In this document: positions 16,536 through 26,691 of the stretch, piece after piece
Position numbering within the stretch: the stretch's first letter is position 1
How the letters are laid out: each line of letters opens with the position of its first letter
Source: Jiangellales bacterium
GTDB lineage: Bacteria; Actinomycetota; Actinomycetes; Jiangellales; Jiangellaceae
Assembly (NCBI GenBank): GCA_030447955.1
Contig: JAUJNY010000002.1
Span: 132,209 to 165,964, forward strand
Direction: 5' to 3'
Length of the DNA: 33,756 nt
Notes under the pieces: model-generated
What the model saw: only the letters and a program-made list of their open reading frames with translations
Told to the model about the DNA's origin: nothing
Databases searched by the model: none
Program-made: the position numbers and the translations under genes

Positions 16536-17432
16536 ATGGTGTTCCGCCGTCGCCGCGATCGCGAACCCCCGCCCGAGCCCGGCCCGGAGACTGCTGGCTG
16601 GGCGGACCCGGTGGACCTGGACCCGGTCGGGGACCCGGACCTGGACCCGGACCTGGACTCAAACCTGGAGCTGGACGGGGACGCGTACGCCGACCTGGCG
16701 GCGGCTGAGAAGCTCGACGAGCTCGACGAGCTCGACGAGGCGCCGCGGGTGCCCGGGCCAGGGCCGTCCACCTCGGCAGCGCCCGTTGCGGCTTCCGGCC
16801 AGCCGGCCCGGGCGCATGGACCCTGGGACATCGCGGAGGTCGAGGTCGACGACGCGAGCTCCGGCGACCGGGTCGATCTCGGCGGCCTGCTCGTGCCGGC
16901 CGCGCAGGGCATGCAGCTGCAGCTCCAGGTCGAGGAGCAGACGGGCGTGGTCGGCTCCGCCCTCGTGGTCTATCAGGACAGCGCCGTGCAGCTGCTGGCC
17001 GTTGCGGCACCGCGCAGCCACGGCCTCTGGGAGGAGACCAGGGCGCAAGTCAGCGCCGACGCGGTCCGCCACGGCGGAACGGCCAGCACCACGTCCGGGC
17101 CCTTCGGCCCCGAGCTTCGGGTCACTGTCCCGGTGGTGCTGCCGGACGGCCGCCGGGGCGCCCAGCCGTCCCGGGTCATCGGTGTCGACGGGCCACGCTG
17201 GATGCTGCGCGCAACCTTCCTCGGCCGTGCTGTCGTCGAGGAGTCGGCCTTCCAGCGGCTCGCCGATGTGGTGCGCGACGTCGTCGTCGTCCGGGGCGGG
17301 GAGGCGATGCCTCCGGGGGAGGTCATCCCGCTGCGGCTGCCACCCGAGGCCATGACCGCCGCGGAGACGCAGCCGGGCCAGCCCTCGCTGGACGACCTGC
17401 GCCCCGGCCCGACGATCACCGAGACTCGCTGA
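16536..17432 (+). CDS. DUF3710 family protein
   Basis: A 298-residue protein equivalent to Rv2696c. The N-terminus is basic (VFRRRRDRE), followed by a low-complexity acidic linker with repeated Asp-Leu-Asp-Pro and Glu-Leu-Asp units (about residues 24-70). The DUF3710 domain runs from GPWDIAEVEVDD to EVIPLRLP, with family motifs RVDLGGLLVPA, ALVVYQDSAVQLLAVAAPRSHGLWEE and DGPRWMLRATFLG. No signal or membrane segment is present. Function is unknown. The ATG at 16536 has GAGGAG 8 bases upstream; a GTG at 16527 overlapping the dut stop is possible but less well spaced. Confidence 0.88.
   Translation: MVFRRRRDREPPPEPGPETAGWADPVDLDPVGDPDLDPDLDSNLELDGDAYADLAAAEKLDELDELDEAPRVPGPGPSTSAAPVAASGQPARAHGPWDIAEVEVDDASSGDRVDLGGLLVPAAQGMQLQLQVEEQTGVVGSALVVYQDSAVQLLAVAAPRSHGLWEETRAQVSADAVRHGGTASTTSGPFGPELRVTVPVVLPDGRRGAQPSRVIGVDGPRWMLRATFLGRAVVEESAFQRLADVVRDVVVVRGGEAMPPGEVIPLRLPPEAMTAAETQPGQPSLDDLRPGPTITETR
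16713..16739 (+). repeat. Three tandem 9-bp units inside the DUF3710 gene
   Basis: CTCGACGAG is repeated three times, coding Leu-Asp-Glu repeats. It lies in an acidic linker that also has the irregular GACCTGGACCC-type repeats at about 16612-16660. The 9-bp period keeps frame, so copy number may vary between strains. Confidence 0.7.
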
Positions 17433-17474
17433 GCGGGCCGGTGTGCAGCCCGCGCGCCGACGTCGCCCCGCGAC

Positions 17475-17480
17475 TACCCT
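17475..17480 (+). promoter_or_regulatory. -10 box of the OB-fold gene (leaderless)
   Basis: TACCCT lies exactly 6 bases before the ATG at 17487, so transcription would start at the A of the start codon. No ribosome site is present, which fits a leaderless message. Confidence 0.5.
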
Positions 17481-17486
17481 CCTCTG

Positions 17487-17894
17487 ATGCGCCAGGACGG
17501 ACATCCGGCCGCGGAGCGCTCGCCCGGCGCTGCGCTGCGGCGGGCGCTAACCCGCTTGGTCTCCACCGACGATGAGCTGCGCGCCGTCGAGCTGCGCCAC
17601 CATGCGGCCGACCAGGGCGGCGAGCCGATCGCCTCGTGCGCAGACCGCGCCCGGGTGACCGTGTACGGGACCCTCAAGACGGTGACGCTGCAGCCCCGCG
17701 CTGGTGCGCCGGCGCTCGAAGCCGAGGTCTACGACGGGTCGGGCACGCTGGCGCTGGTCTGGCTCGGCCGGCGCCGTATCGCCGGCATCGAGCCCGGGCG
17801 CGCCCTCACCGCGCACGGACGCGTCGCGGTCATCGACGACCGGCGGGTGATGTTCAACCCGACGTACGAGCTCTGCCCCGCAGGTCCGGGGTGA
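17487..17894 (+). CDS. OB-fold nucleic-acid-binding domain protein
   Basis: A 135-residue protein equivalent in place to Rv2694c. Residues about 50-130 form an OB-fold of the RecG/tRNA-anticodon type: RARVTVYGTLKTVTLQP, ALEAEVYDGSGTLALVWLGRRRIAGIEPGR, LTAHGRVAVIDDRRVMFNPTYEL. The N-terminal 45 residues are helical and charged. It probably binds single-stranded DNA or RNA; the specific role is unknown. The start at 17487 is supported by a -10 box 6 bases upstream. Its TGA overlaps the GTG of the DUF3159 gene (GTGA), so the two are coupled. Confidence 0.85.
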   Translation: MRQDGHPAAERSPGAALRRALTRLVSTDDELRAVELRHHAADQGGEPIASCADRARVTVYGTLKTVTLQPRAGAPALEAEVYDGSGTLALVWLGRRRIAGIEPGRALTAHGRVAVIDDRRVMFNPTYELCPAGPG

Positions 17895-18589
17895 GCGCGG
17901 GCCGGCAGGACCCGCTGACCCGGCTCGGCCGCGAGCAGGCCACGCAGGGAGCCTCGCCCCTGAAGGCCGTCGGCGGGCGAGACGTAGTGCTGGACTCCGG
18001 GCTGCCCCTCGTCGTCTTCGTCACGGTCTACACCGCTGCCGGCCGAGCGCTCGCCCCCGCGCTGTGGGCCGCGGTGGGGACGGGGGCCGTCCTGGCGGCG
18101 CTACGGCTGGTGCGCCGTGAGCCAATCAAAAACGTCGTCGCGGGCTTCCTCGGGCTCGCCATCGCCGCGTTCTTCGCGTCGCGCACCGGGCGGGCCGAGG
18201 ACATCTTCCTTCCCGGCCTGGTCATCAACGCCGCGTACGCCCTGGCGTACCTCGTGTCCCTGCTCGTGCGCTGGCCGCTGCTGGGGGTTTTTGTCGGCCT
18301 GGTGACCGGAGCGGGCATGGCGTGGCGGCGCGACCCGCTGCTGCTGCGCGCGTTCTCGCTCGCCTCGTGGTTCTGGGTCGCCCTGTTCGTGCTCCGGTTG
18401 GTCGTGCAGGTGCCGCTCTACCTCGCCAGGGAGGAGGGCCTGGTGTGGCTGACCGTTGCCCGGCTGGCGATGGGATGGCCGATGTTCTTCCTCTGCATCT
18501 GGCTGTCCTGGCTCGTCGTGCGGCGTGCCTACGCCGAGCGCGACCGGATCGACGCGGCGAGCTCGACCGCGAGCCAGGCAGGCGAGTGA
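17891..18589 (+). CDS. DUF3159 family membrane protein
   Basis: A 232-residue integral membrane protein equivalent to Rv2693c. After a short soluble N-terminus it shows about six hydrophobic segments (SGLPLVVFVTVYTAAG, ALWAAVGTGAVLAAL, VAGFLGLAIAAFFAS, INAAYALAYLVSLLV, LLGVFVGLVTGAG, WFWVALFVLRLVVQVPLY, MFFLCIWLSWLVV). The conserved RREPIKNVVAGFLG and SRTGRAEDIFLPG loops mark the family. Function is not known. GTG 17891 overlaps the OB-fold gene stop. A hairpin follows the stop, and the convergent TrkA gene ends 28 bases away. Confidence 0.85.
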   Translation: MSAGRQDPLTRLGREQATQGASPLKAVGGRDVVLDSGLPLVVFVTVYTAAGRALAPALWAAVGTGAVLAALRLVRREPIKNVVAGFLGLAIAAFFASRTGRAEDIFLPGLVINAAYALAYLVSLLVRWPLLGVFVGLVTGAGMAWRRDPLLLRAFSLASWFWVALFVLRLVVQVPLYLAREEGLVWLTVARLAMGWPMFFLCIWLSWLVVRRAYAERDRIDAASSTASQAGE

Positions 18590-18605
18590 CCCCGCTGCGG
18601 CGGGG
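18590..18605. terminator. GC hairpin between convergent genes
   Basis: CCCCGC, loop TGCG, GCGGGG: a perfect 6-bp stem filling most of the 28 bases between the DUF3159 stop and the TrkA stop. The stem is identical to the hairpin at 15385-15400, which also lies between convergent genes. Confidence 0.45.
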
Positions 18606-18617
18606 ACGTGGCGTGGC

Positions 18618-19283
18618 TCAGCTCCCGTGCGGGGAGAGCAGGTCCTCCAACGTCTGCTCCTGCTCCGGTGCGGCGACGAAGAGCAGCTCGTCGCCTCCCT
18701 CCAGCGCAACGTCCGCGGACGGGAAGTGGACGTGGCCTCCGCGGATGATCGTGACCAGCGCGGTGTCCGGCGGCCAGGGGACGGCACCCACCCGGGTCCC
18801 CGCGATGGCCGAGTCCGGGGGCAACGTGAGCTCCACGAGGTTGGCGTCCCCCTGCCGAAACGTGAACAGCCGGACGAGGTCCCCAACACTGACGGCCTCC
18901 TCGACGAGGGCGCTCATCAGCCGCGGTGTGGACACCGCGACGTCAACGCCCCACGACTCGTTGAACAACCACTCGTTCTTGGGATGGTTGACCCGGGCGA
19001 CGACGCGGGGAACCCCGAACTCGGTCTTGGCGAGCAGCGACACGACGAGGTTGACCTTGTCGTCGCCGGTGGCGGCGATGGCGACCTGGCAGTGCTCGAG
19101 GGCCGCCTCCTCCAGGGAGGAGAGCTCGCAGGCGTCAGCGAGCAGCCACTCCGCCTGGGGCACGGTGGCCGCCTTGATGGCCCGCGGGTCACGGTCGACG
19201 AGCAGCACCTGGTGGCCGTTCTCCAGCAGCTCGGCGGCGATGGAGCGGCCGACGTTGCCGGCGCCGGCGATGGCGACGCGCAC
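18618..19283 (-). CDS. trkA: TrkA-type potassium uptake regulatory protein (CeoC position)
   Basis: A 221-residue cytoplasmic RCK protein. The TrkA-N Rossmann domain starts MRVAIAGAGNVGRSIA with the nucleotide-binding acidic residue in VLLVDRD, and a TrkA-C domain follows from about residue 140 (LVELTLPPDSAIAGTRVGAV to DELLFVAAPEQ). Such proteins bind NAD(H) or ATP and gate a potassium transporter. The GTG start directly abuts the stop of the preceding TrkA gene with no gap, so the pair is coupled. In M. tuberculosis the equivalent genes are ceoB and ceoC. The partner is likely the divergent KimA-like permease or an unlinked Trk channel. Confidence 0.9.
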   Translation of the reverse strand: MRVAIAGAGNVGRSIAAELLENGHQVLLVDRDPRAIKAATVPQAEWLLADACELSSLEEAALEHCQVAIAATGDDKVNLVVSLLAKTEFGVPRVVARVNHPKNEWLFNESWGVDVAVSTPRLMSALVEEAVSVGDLVRLFTFRQGDANLVELTLPPDSAIAGTRVGAVPWPPDTALVTIIRGGHVHFPSADVALEGGDELLFVAAPEQEQTLEDLLSPHGS

Positions 19284-19949
19284 CTAGACCTCCGCGCGGG
19301 GCGCGCCGGCGAACACGTCGGCGACGTCGGCAGAGTCCTGGGTGCGCATGACGACATGGACGAGGTCGCCTTGCTGCAGCACCGTGTCGCGGCCGGGGAG
19401 CAGGCCCTCCCCGAGCCGGGTGAGAAAAGCGATTCGGGCACCGGACGCCTCCTCCAGGGCGCTGGTCCGCTGCCCGACCCACCGCTCGCTGACGTGCACC
19501 TCGGCCAGCCGCACCGTCCCCGAGGGATCTGTCCACTCCGACTGCGAGCCGGCGGGCAGCAGCCGGCGCAGGATCTGGTCGGAGGCCCAGCGCACCGTCG
19601 CGACAGTGGGGATACCCAGGCGCTGATAGACCTCCGCCCGACCGGGGTCGTAGATGCGGGCCACGACGTTCTCGATCCCGAAGACCTCCCGGGCCAGGCG
19701 CGCGGAGATGATGTTGGAGTTGTCGCCGCTGCTGACCGCGGCGAAGGCGCCGGCCTCCTCCGTCCCCGCTTCGTGGAGCACCTCGCGGTCGAACCCCACG
19801 CCGGTCACCGTACGGCCCTCGAAGGAGGGCCCGAGGCGGCGGAACGCCTCGGCCCTCTGGTCGATGACGGCGATCGAGTGCCCCCTCGACTCGAGGATGT
19901 GGGCGAGCGCCGACCCCACCCGTCCGCAGCCCATGATCACCACGTGCAC
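19284..19949 (-). CDS. trkA: TrkA-type potassium uptake regulatory protein (CeoB position)
   Basis: A second 221-residue RCK protein. The Rossmann motif is VVIMGCGRVGSALA with the ribose-binding acidic residue in IAVIDQR. Then come NIISARLAREVFGIENVVARIYDP and a TrkA-C domain (RLAEVHVSERWVGQRTSALEE to DLVHVVMRTQD). It has the same length as the next gene but clearly differs in sequence, so the two probably form a hetero-ring rather than being a recent duplication. The GTG at 19949 has a -10-like TAGCGT 8 bases upstream. The 74 bases to the divergent permease hold back-to-back promoters. Confidence 0.9.
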   Translation of the reverse strand: MHVVIMGCGRVGSALAHILESRGHSIAVIDQRAEAFRRLGPSFEGRTVTGVGFDREVLHEAGTEEAGAFAAVSSGDNSNIISARLAREVFGIENVVARIYDPGRAEVYQRLGIPTVATVRWASDQILRRLLPAGSQSEWTDPSGTVRLAEVHVSERWVGQRTSALEEASGARIAFLTRLGEGLLPGRDTVLQQGDLVHVVMRTQDSADVADVFAGAPRAEV

Positions 19950-19957
19950 GGTCCTCG

Positions 19958-19963
19958 ACGCTA
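19958..19963 (-). promoter_or_regulatory. -10 box of the trkA pair
   Basis: TAGCGT on the minus strand lies 8 bases before the GTG at 19949. The only ribosome-site-like bases (GAGGA) lie between the box and the start and would be mostly upstream of the transcript, so a leaderless message is likely. Confidence 0.45.
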
Positions 19964-20010
19964 CACGGCGCGACGCCGGTCACCTGCGGGGTTGCGCCGC
20001 CGGCGCCGCC

Positions 20011-20016
20011 TAGCAT
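20011..20016 (+). promoter_or_regulatory. -10 box of the KimA-like permease gene
   Basis: TAGCAT lies 7 bases before the GTG at 20024, again leaderless. This leaves no leader RNA in which a c-di-AMP (ydaO-type) riboswitch could sit. Confidence 0.5.
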
Positions 20017-20023
20017 CGCTGCC

Positions 20024-22078
20024 GTGACGCGGGTCGGCGACGTCTCGAAGCGCATCATCATCGGACGGACGCTGGGCAGCGACCGGCTGTCCGAGACGCT
20101 GCTGCCCAAGCGCGTGGCCCTGCCGGTGTTCGCCTCCGACCCGCTCTCCTCGGTGACGTACGCGACGCAGGAGATCCTGGTCATCCTCACGCTGGGAGGC
20201 CTGGCCTATCTGTACCTCGCCCCCTGGCTGGCCCTGGCGGTCGTGGTGCTGCTCGGCGTCGTCGTCACCTCCTATCGCCAGCTCGTGCGCGCCTACCCCT
20301 CCGGCGGCGGCGACTACGAGGTGGCGACGACCAACCTGGGGGAGCGGGCGGGTGTGACCGTGGCCAGCGCGCTGCTCGTCGACTACGTCCTTACCGTCGC
20401 GGTGTCCGTCGCGGCGGGCGTCGACAACGTCATCTCCGCGCTCCCGGCCCTGGCCGACCACCGGGTCATGCTCGCCGTCGGGTTCGTCGCGCTCCTCACG
20501 GCGATGAACCTGCGCGGGGTCCGCGAGTCCGGCACGCTCTTTGCGATCCCGACCTACCTCTTCGTCGTCGGTGTGCTGTCCATGCTCGGCTGGGGCCTGG
20601 CGCGGACGGTCGCCGGCGATCCTCCGGTCGCCGAGAGCGCGCAGTACGCGGTTGAGCCGCAGACCTCGGCGCTGGGGGTGCTGGCGCTGGGGTTCTTTGC
20701 CCTGCGTGCGTTCTCCTCCGGGTGCACGGCCCTGACCGGGGTCGAGGCCATCGCCAACGGGGTGCCGGCGTTCCGGGCGCCCAAGAGCCGCAACGCGGCG
20801 ACGACGTTGCTGCTCATGGGGGCGCTGTCCGTCACGATGTTCTCCGGGATCACCGCCCTGGCGCTGATCAGCGACGTCCGCTACGTCGAGGACTCCTGTG
20901 CCCTCGTGGGCTTCCCCTGCGCCGGCCAGCCACAGCGCACCGTCATCGCGCAGGTGGCTGCCGCCGTCTTCGGCGATGGCTCGCTGGGGTTCTACTACAT
21001 CCAGGCGGCCGCCGCGGCGATTCTCGTGCTGGCCGCCAACACCGCGTACAACGGCTTCCCGTTGCTGACCTCGATCCTCGCCCAGCACCGATACATGCCG
21101 CGCCAGCTGCACACCCGCGGTGACCGGCTCGTCTTCAGCAACGGCATCCTCGTCCTCGCCGCCTTCGCCGCCCTGCTGCTGCTCGCCTTCGACGCGTCGG
21201 TGACCCGCCTGATCCAGCTGTACATCATCGGGGTCTTCACCGCCTTCACGCTCGGGCAGACCGGCATGGTGAAGCACTGGAACCGCGTCCTCGCCGAGAA
21301 GTCCCCGGCGGGCGCGGAGCGGACGCGCATCCTGCGCTCCCGGGCGATCAACGCCACCGGCGCCTGCCTCACCGGGCTGGTCCTCCTCATCGTGACTGCC
21401 ACGAAGTTCACCCACGGGGCTTGGCTCGTCTTCCTCGCGATGCCCGTGCTCTTTGTCGTGATGCGGGGCATCCGCGCGCACTACGACACCGTGCAGCGCG
21501 AGCTCGAGGTGGACTCGCTCGCCGAGGAGACGATGCTCCCGTCCCGGGTGCACGCGGTCGTCCTCGTCTCCAAGATCCACAAGCCGACGCTGCGGGCGCT
21601 GGCGTACGCGCGTGCCTCCCGGCCGAGCACCCTGGAGGCCATCACCGTCAACGTCGATGCCGAGGAGACCCGAGCCCTCCAGGACGAGTGGGACCGGCGC
21701 GGGCTGCCCGTCCCCCTGAAGGTGCTCGACTCTCCGTTCCGGGAGATCACTCGGCCGGTCGTGGACCACGTTCGGCTGCTGCGGCGGGAGCGTCCGCGTG
21801 ACGTCGTCACGGTCTTCATCCCCGAGTACGTCGTCGGCCACTGGTGGGAGCAGCTGCTGCACAACCAGAGCGCGCTGCGGCTCAAGGGCCGGTTGCTGTT
21901 CACCCCCGGAGTCATGGTGACGAGCGTCCCCTGGCAGCTGCGGTCCTCGGACGCGGCGGCACTGCGCCACGAGGGGCCGGCGCCCGGCTCGGTGCGCCGC
22001 GGCGACCCCGATCCCGGCTCGGTGGGCGGCGGGCGCGCCGACCCCGCACCCGACGTCGAGCGGAGCGGGTCGCGCTGA
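20024..22078 (+). CDS. KimA-like APC-superfamily potassium permease
   Basis: A 684-residue transporter with about 12 membrane helices (to about residue 490) and a soluble C-terminal part. The N-terminal half lines up with Bacillus subtilis KimA (formerly YdaO): KRIIIG, FASDPLSSVTYATQEILVIL, SYRQLVRAYPSGGGDY and LLVDYVLTVAVSVAAG. D39 and Y46 correspond by position to the potassium-site D36 and Y43 of KimA as I remember them. KimA imports potassium with protons and is inhibited by c-di-AMP. The final 40 residues are Gly/Pro/Asp-rich. Equivalent to Rv2690c by position. Two divergent TrkA proteins support a potassium role. The comparison is from memory; a more general APC amino-acid transporter is the alternative. 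Confidence 0.8.
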   Translation: MTRVGDVSKRIIIGRTLGSDRLSETLLPKRVALPVFASDPLSSVTYATQEILVILTLGGLAYLYLAPWLALAVVVLLGVVVTSYRQLVRAYPSGGGDYEVATTNLGERAGVTVASALLVDYVLTVAVSVAAGVDNVISALPALADHRVMLAVGFVALLTAMNLRGVRESGTLFAIPTYLFVVGVLSMLGWGLARTVAGDPPVAESAQYAVEPQTSALGVLALGFFALRAFSSGCTALTGVEAIANGVPAFRAPKSRNAATTLLLMGALSVTMFSGITALALISDVRYVEDSCALVGFPCAGQPQRTVIAQVAAAVFGDGSLGFYYIQAAAAAILVLAANTAYNGFPLLTSILAQHRYMPRQLHTRGDRLVFSNGILVLAAFAALLLLAFDASVTRLIQLYIIGVFTAFTLGQTGMVKHWNRVLAEKSPAGAERTRILRSRAINATGACLTGLVLLIVTATKFTHGAWLVFLAMPVLFVVMRGIRAHYDTVQRELEVDSLAEETMLPSRVHAVVLVSKIHKPTLRALAYARASRPSTLEAITVNVDAEETRALQDEWDRRGLPVPLKVLDSPFREITRPVVDHVRLLRRERPRDVVTVFIPEYVVGHWWEQLLHNQSALRLKGRLLFTPGVMVTSVPWQLRSSDAAALRHEGPAPGSVRRGDPDPGSVGGGRADPAPDVERSGSR

Positions 22079-23239
22079 GCCGGCAGCTCGAGCTCGACGT
22101 GGAGACCGTCGCCCACGGGGTCACTGCGTCGCCCGGCACGAGGGGCGTGTCGTGTTCGTCCGGCACGCGCTGCCCGGGGAGCGGGTCATCGCCGTCGTCA
22201 CCGAAGGGCGGGCGACCGGTACTGGCGCGCCGACGCGGTCAAGGTCCTGCAACCATCACCGGACCGGGTGGAGCCGCCCTGCCCGTACGCCGGTCCCGGC
22301 CGCTGCGGTGGCTGCGACTGGCAGCATGCGGCACCGCCGACCCAGCGGCTGCTCAAGGGGAGGTGGTGGCCGAGCAGCCGCGCCGCCTGGCCGGGATCGA
22401 GCGCAGCGTCGAGGTGGAGCCGGTGCCGGGCGATCACGGCGGGCTCGACTGGCGGACGCGGGTGCGCTACGCGGTCGACGAGGCGGGCCGGGTCGGCCTA
22501 CGCCGACACCGCTCGCACGAGGTCGTCGCCGTCGATCGGTGCCGCATCGCCCATCCGGCGATCGCGGAGCCGGCTGTGCTGCCGGGCGAGCGGATGCCCG
22601 GTCGCGACGTCACGGCGGCGGTATCCGCGGTGGGTGAGGTCCTCGTGGGCGCGCAGCCCCACCGGCCGGTCGTCCGCCCGCGAGGTCGCCGCTGGTCGCG
22701 ACTGGCGGGTGTCCGCCGGTGGGTTCTGGCAGGTACATCGGGGCTGGCCGACGCCCTCGTTGACGCGGTCCTGGACGCTCTGGCGGCACAGCCGGGGGAG
22801 CGAGCGCTGGACCTGTACAGCGGCGTCGGGCTGTTCGCCGGTGCTCTCGCCGACCGGGTCGGACCTGGCGGCCGGGTGGTGGCGGTGGAGTCCAACGCCC
22901 GCGCGGTCGCCGACGCCAGGCGCAACCTGCACGCCGAGTCGAGCGTCCGGCTCGTCACCGGCCGGGTCGAGCAGGTGCTCCCGCGCCTCGGCCTGGACAG
23001 CGTCGACGTCGTCGTCCTCGACCCGCCACGCACCGGGGCGTCGTGGCGGCGCGTCGTCGCGGCGCTGGCAGCCCTGCAGCCCCGCGCCGTCGCGTACGTC
23101 GCCTGCGACCCCCGCCGCCCTAGCGCGGGATGTGGCCGCTTTCGCCGGCCATGGGTACGGCCTCGCGGCGCTGCGGGCGTTCGACGCGTTCCCCATGACC
23201 CACCACGTGGAGTGCGTAGCCCTGCTGCGCCGCAGCTGA
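22075..23239 (+). pseudogene. TRAM/TrmA-family RNA (uracil) methyltransferase, frameshifted
   Basis: Reading across frames gives a continuous SAM-dependent tRNA/rRNA uracil methyltransferase equivalent to Rv2689c. The order is: a TRAM domain ([12 protein letters not shown] then [20 protein letters not shown]), iron-sulfur cysteines in [12 protein letters not shown] plus a later Cys in VDRCRI, a SAM motif [12 protein letters not shown], the LDPPRTGA motif, and the catalytic Cys in [12 protein letters not shown]. Six indels break it, near 22117-22120, 22216, 22357-22360, 22680, 22740-22743 (each one base short) and 23109-23113 (one extra C). Most lie in G or C runs and all motifs survive, so sequence error is more likely than decay. 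The start is unclear; it lies close to the permease stop. Confidence 0.82.
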
Positions 23240-23246
23240 GGCGACC

Positions 23247-23314
23247 CATGATCGCCGTCCGCGGGCAGCGAGCCGAACGGGAACTGCAGTCCCCGACCGG
23301 AGGCGGCGATCATG
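23247..23314. repeat. Intergenic inverted-repeat element, copy 1
   Basis: Perfect 11-bp terminal arms CATGATCGCCG (23247-23257) and CGGCGATCATG (23304-23314) enclose about 46 bases containing AACTGCAGTCCCCGACCG. A related copy lies at 30527-30596. Both sit between the stops of convergent genes. It looks like a REP-type or bidirectional-terminator element. Confidence 0.7.
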
Positions 23315-23338
23315 GCCGGAAATCGGCTTAGCCGTACA

Positions 23339-23436
23339 GGGGACGCTCGAGCCCGGGGCGCTCAGCCCGGGGACGCTCAGCCCGGGGACGCTCTCAGCCC
23401 GGGGACGCTCAGCCCGGGGACGCTCAGCCCGGGGAC
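23339..23436. repeat. 15-bp tandem repeat at the end of the DUF3467 gene
   Basis: About six units of consensus GGGGACGCTCAGCCC run head to tail, with some units shortened or lengthened (one GGGGCGCTCAGCCC, one with CTCTC). The last unit contains the stop codon of the DUF3467 gene: on the minus strand each unit re-creates codons for Ser-Pro-Gly followed by TGA. Spacers are absent, so this is not a CRISPR array. Confidence 0.85.
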
Positions 23437-23746
23437 ATGGTGGGGCCGGCGGGGCGCTGCCCGCGGTCGTTCTCCCAGCGGGTGAGCTGCTGCTCCAGCG
23501 TCTTCATGATCTCGAAGACCTGGCTCGGCGGGATCCGCACCCGACTCACGATCCGGGTCGGCACGGCGACGTAGGCCTCCCCCTGTTCTCGTCCTGCGCC
23601 GGCTGCGGCGGCTGGGACACCACGGCGAAGTCGAGGGTGAAGACGTCGTTGCTGTGCCAGACGCTGACGAAGTCGGCGTACACACCGGCCACCAGCTCAG
23701 GCGGCAGCTCGACGGCGAAGCGGGGCGGCGGGGAGCCCGGGTCCAC
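23424..23746 (-). pseudogene. DUF3467 family protein, one frameshift
   Basis: A small protein of about 107 residues once one missing base is restored. The first part reads [46 protein letters not shown]. After the indel near 23578-23583 the other frame gives [20 protein letters not shown] then [18 protein letters not shown]. This is the DUF3467 pattern of a strand-rich fold with a helix; function is unknown. The span is 323 bases, one short of a whole number of codons, which fits a single deletion in a G run. The GTG start at 23746 has TACGGT 7 bases upstream. The gene lies in the indel-rich island, so it is probably intact in the organism. Confidence 0.78.
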
Positions 23747-23753
23747 GCCGCCG

Positions 23754-23759
23754 ACCGTA
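23754..23759 (-). promoter_or_regulatory. -10 box of the DUF3467 gene
   Basis: TACGGT on the minus strand lies 7 bases before the GTG at 23746; leaderless arrangement as for several neighbours. Confidence 0.4.
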
Positions 23760-23777
23760 CGCCACGGCCGGCGCTGC

Positions 23778-23798
23778 TAAGGTATCTCGACGTCAAGA
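23778..23798 (+). promoter_or_regulatory. Aconitase promoter -10 with an adjoining near-palindrome
   Basis: A -10-like TAAGGT (23778-23783) is followed at once by TCTCGACGTCAAGA (23785-23798), centred on GACGTC and palindromic except for one pair. The dyad covers the expected transcription start, a good place for a repressor. The regulator is unknown to me. The leader from here to the GTG at 23881 is about 90 bases and ends in a strong AGGAGGGTGA ribosome site. Confidence 0.45.
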
Positions 23799-23880
23799 GA
23801 GTTGCCCGGGCAAGGGATCCGGCCGGCAGCGGCCGGGCAGGATGGTCGTACCGGGCGGGACACGCGCAGGAGGGTGAGAC

Positions 23881-26683
<2,803 letters not shown>

Positions 26684-26691
26684 GCGCCCCG

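Noticed and set aside
16713-16739. Leu-Asp-Glu repeats as a functional repeat domain
   Set aside because: It is a short low-complexity acidic linker produced by a 9-bp tandem repeat, with no sign of a folded repeat domain.
19950-20023. ydaO-type c-di-AMP riboswitch before the KimA-like gene
   Set aside because: The gap is 74 bases, shared with a divergent promoter, and the likely transcript has no leader.
18456-20027. A 523-codon plus-strand open frame across both trkA genes
   Set aside because: It is antisense to two well-recognised TrkA proteins and has no recognisable protein motifs.
23339-23436. CRISPR-like direct repeats
   Set aside because: Units are 14-17 bp, head to tail, with no spacers and no cas genes nearby.
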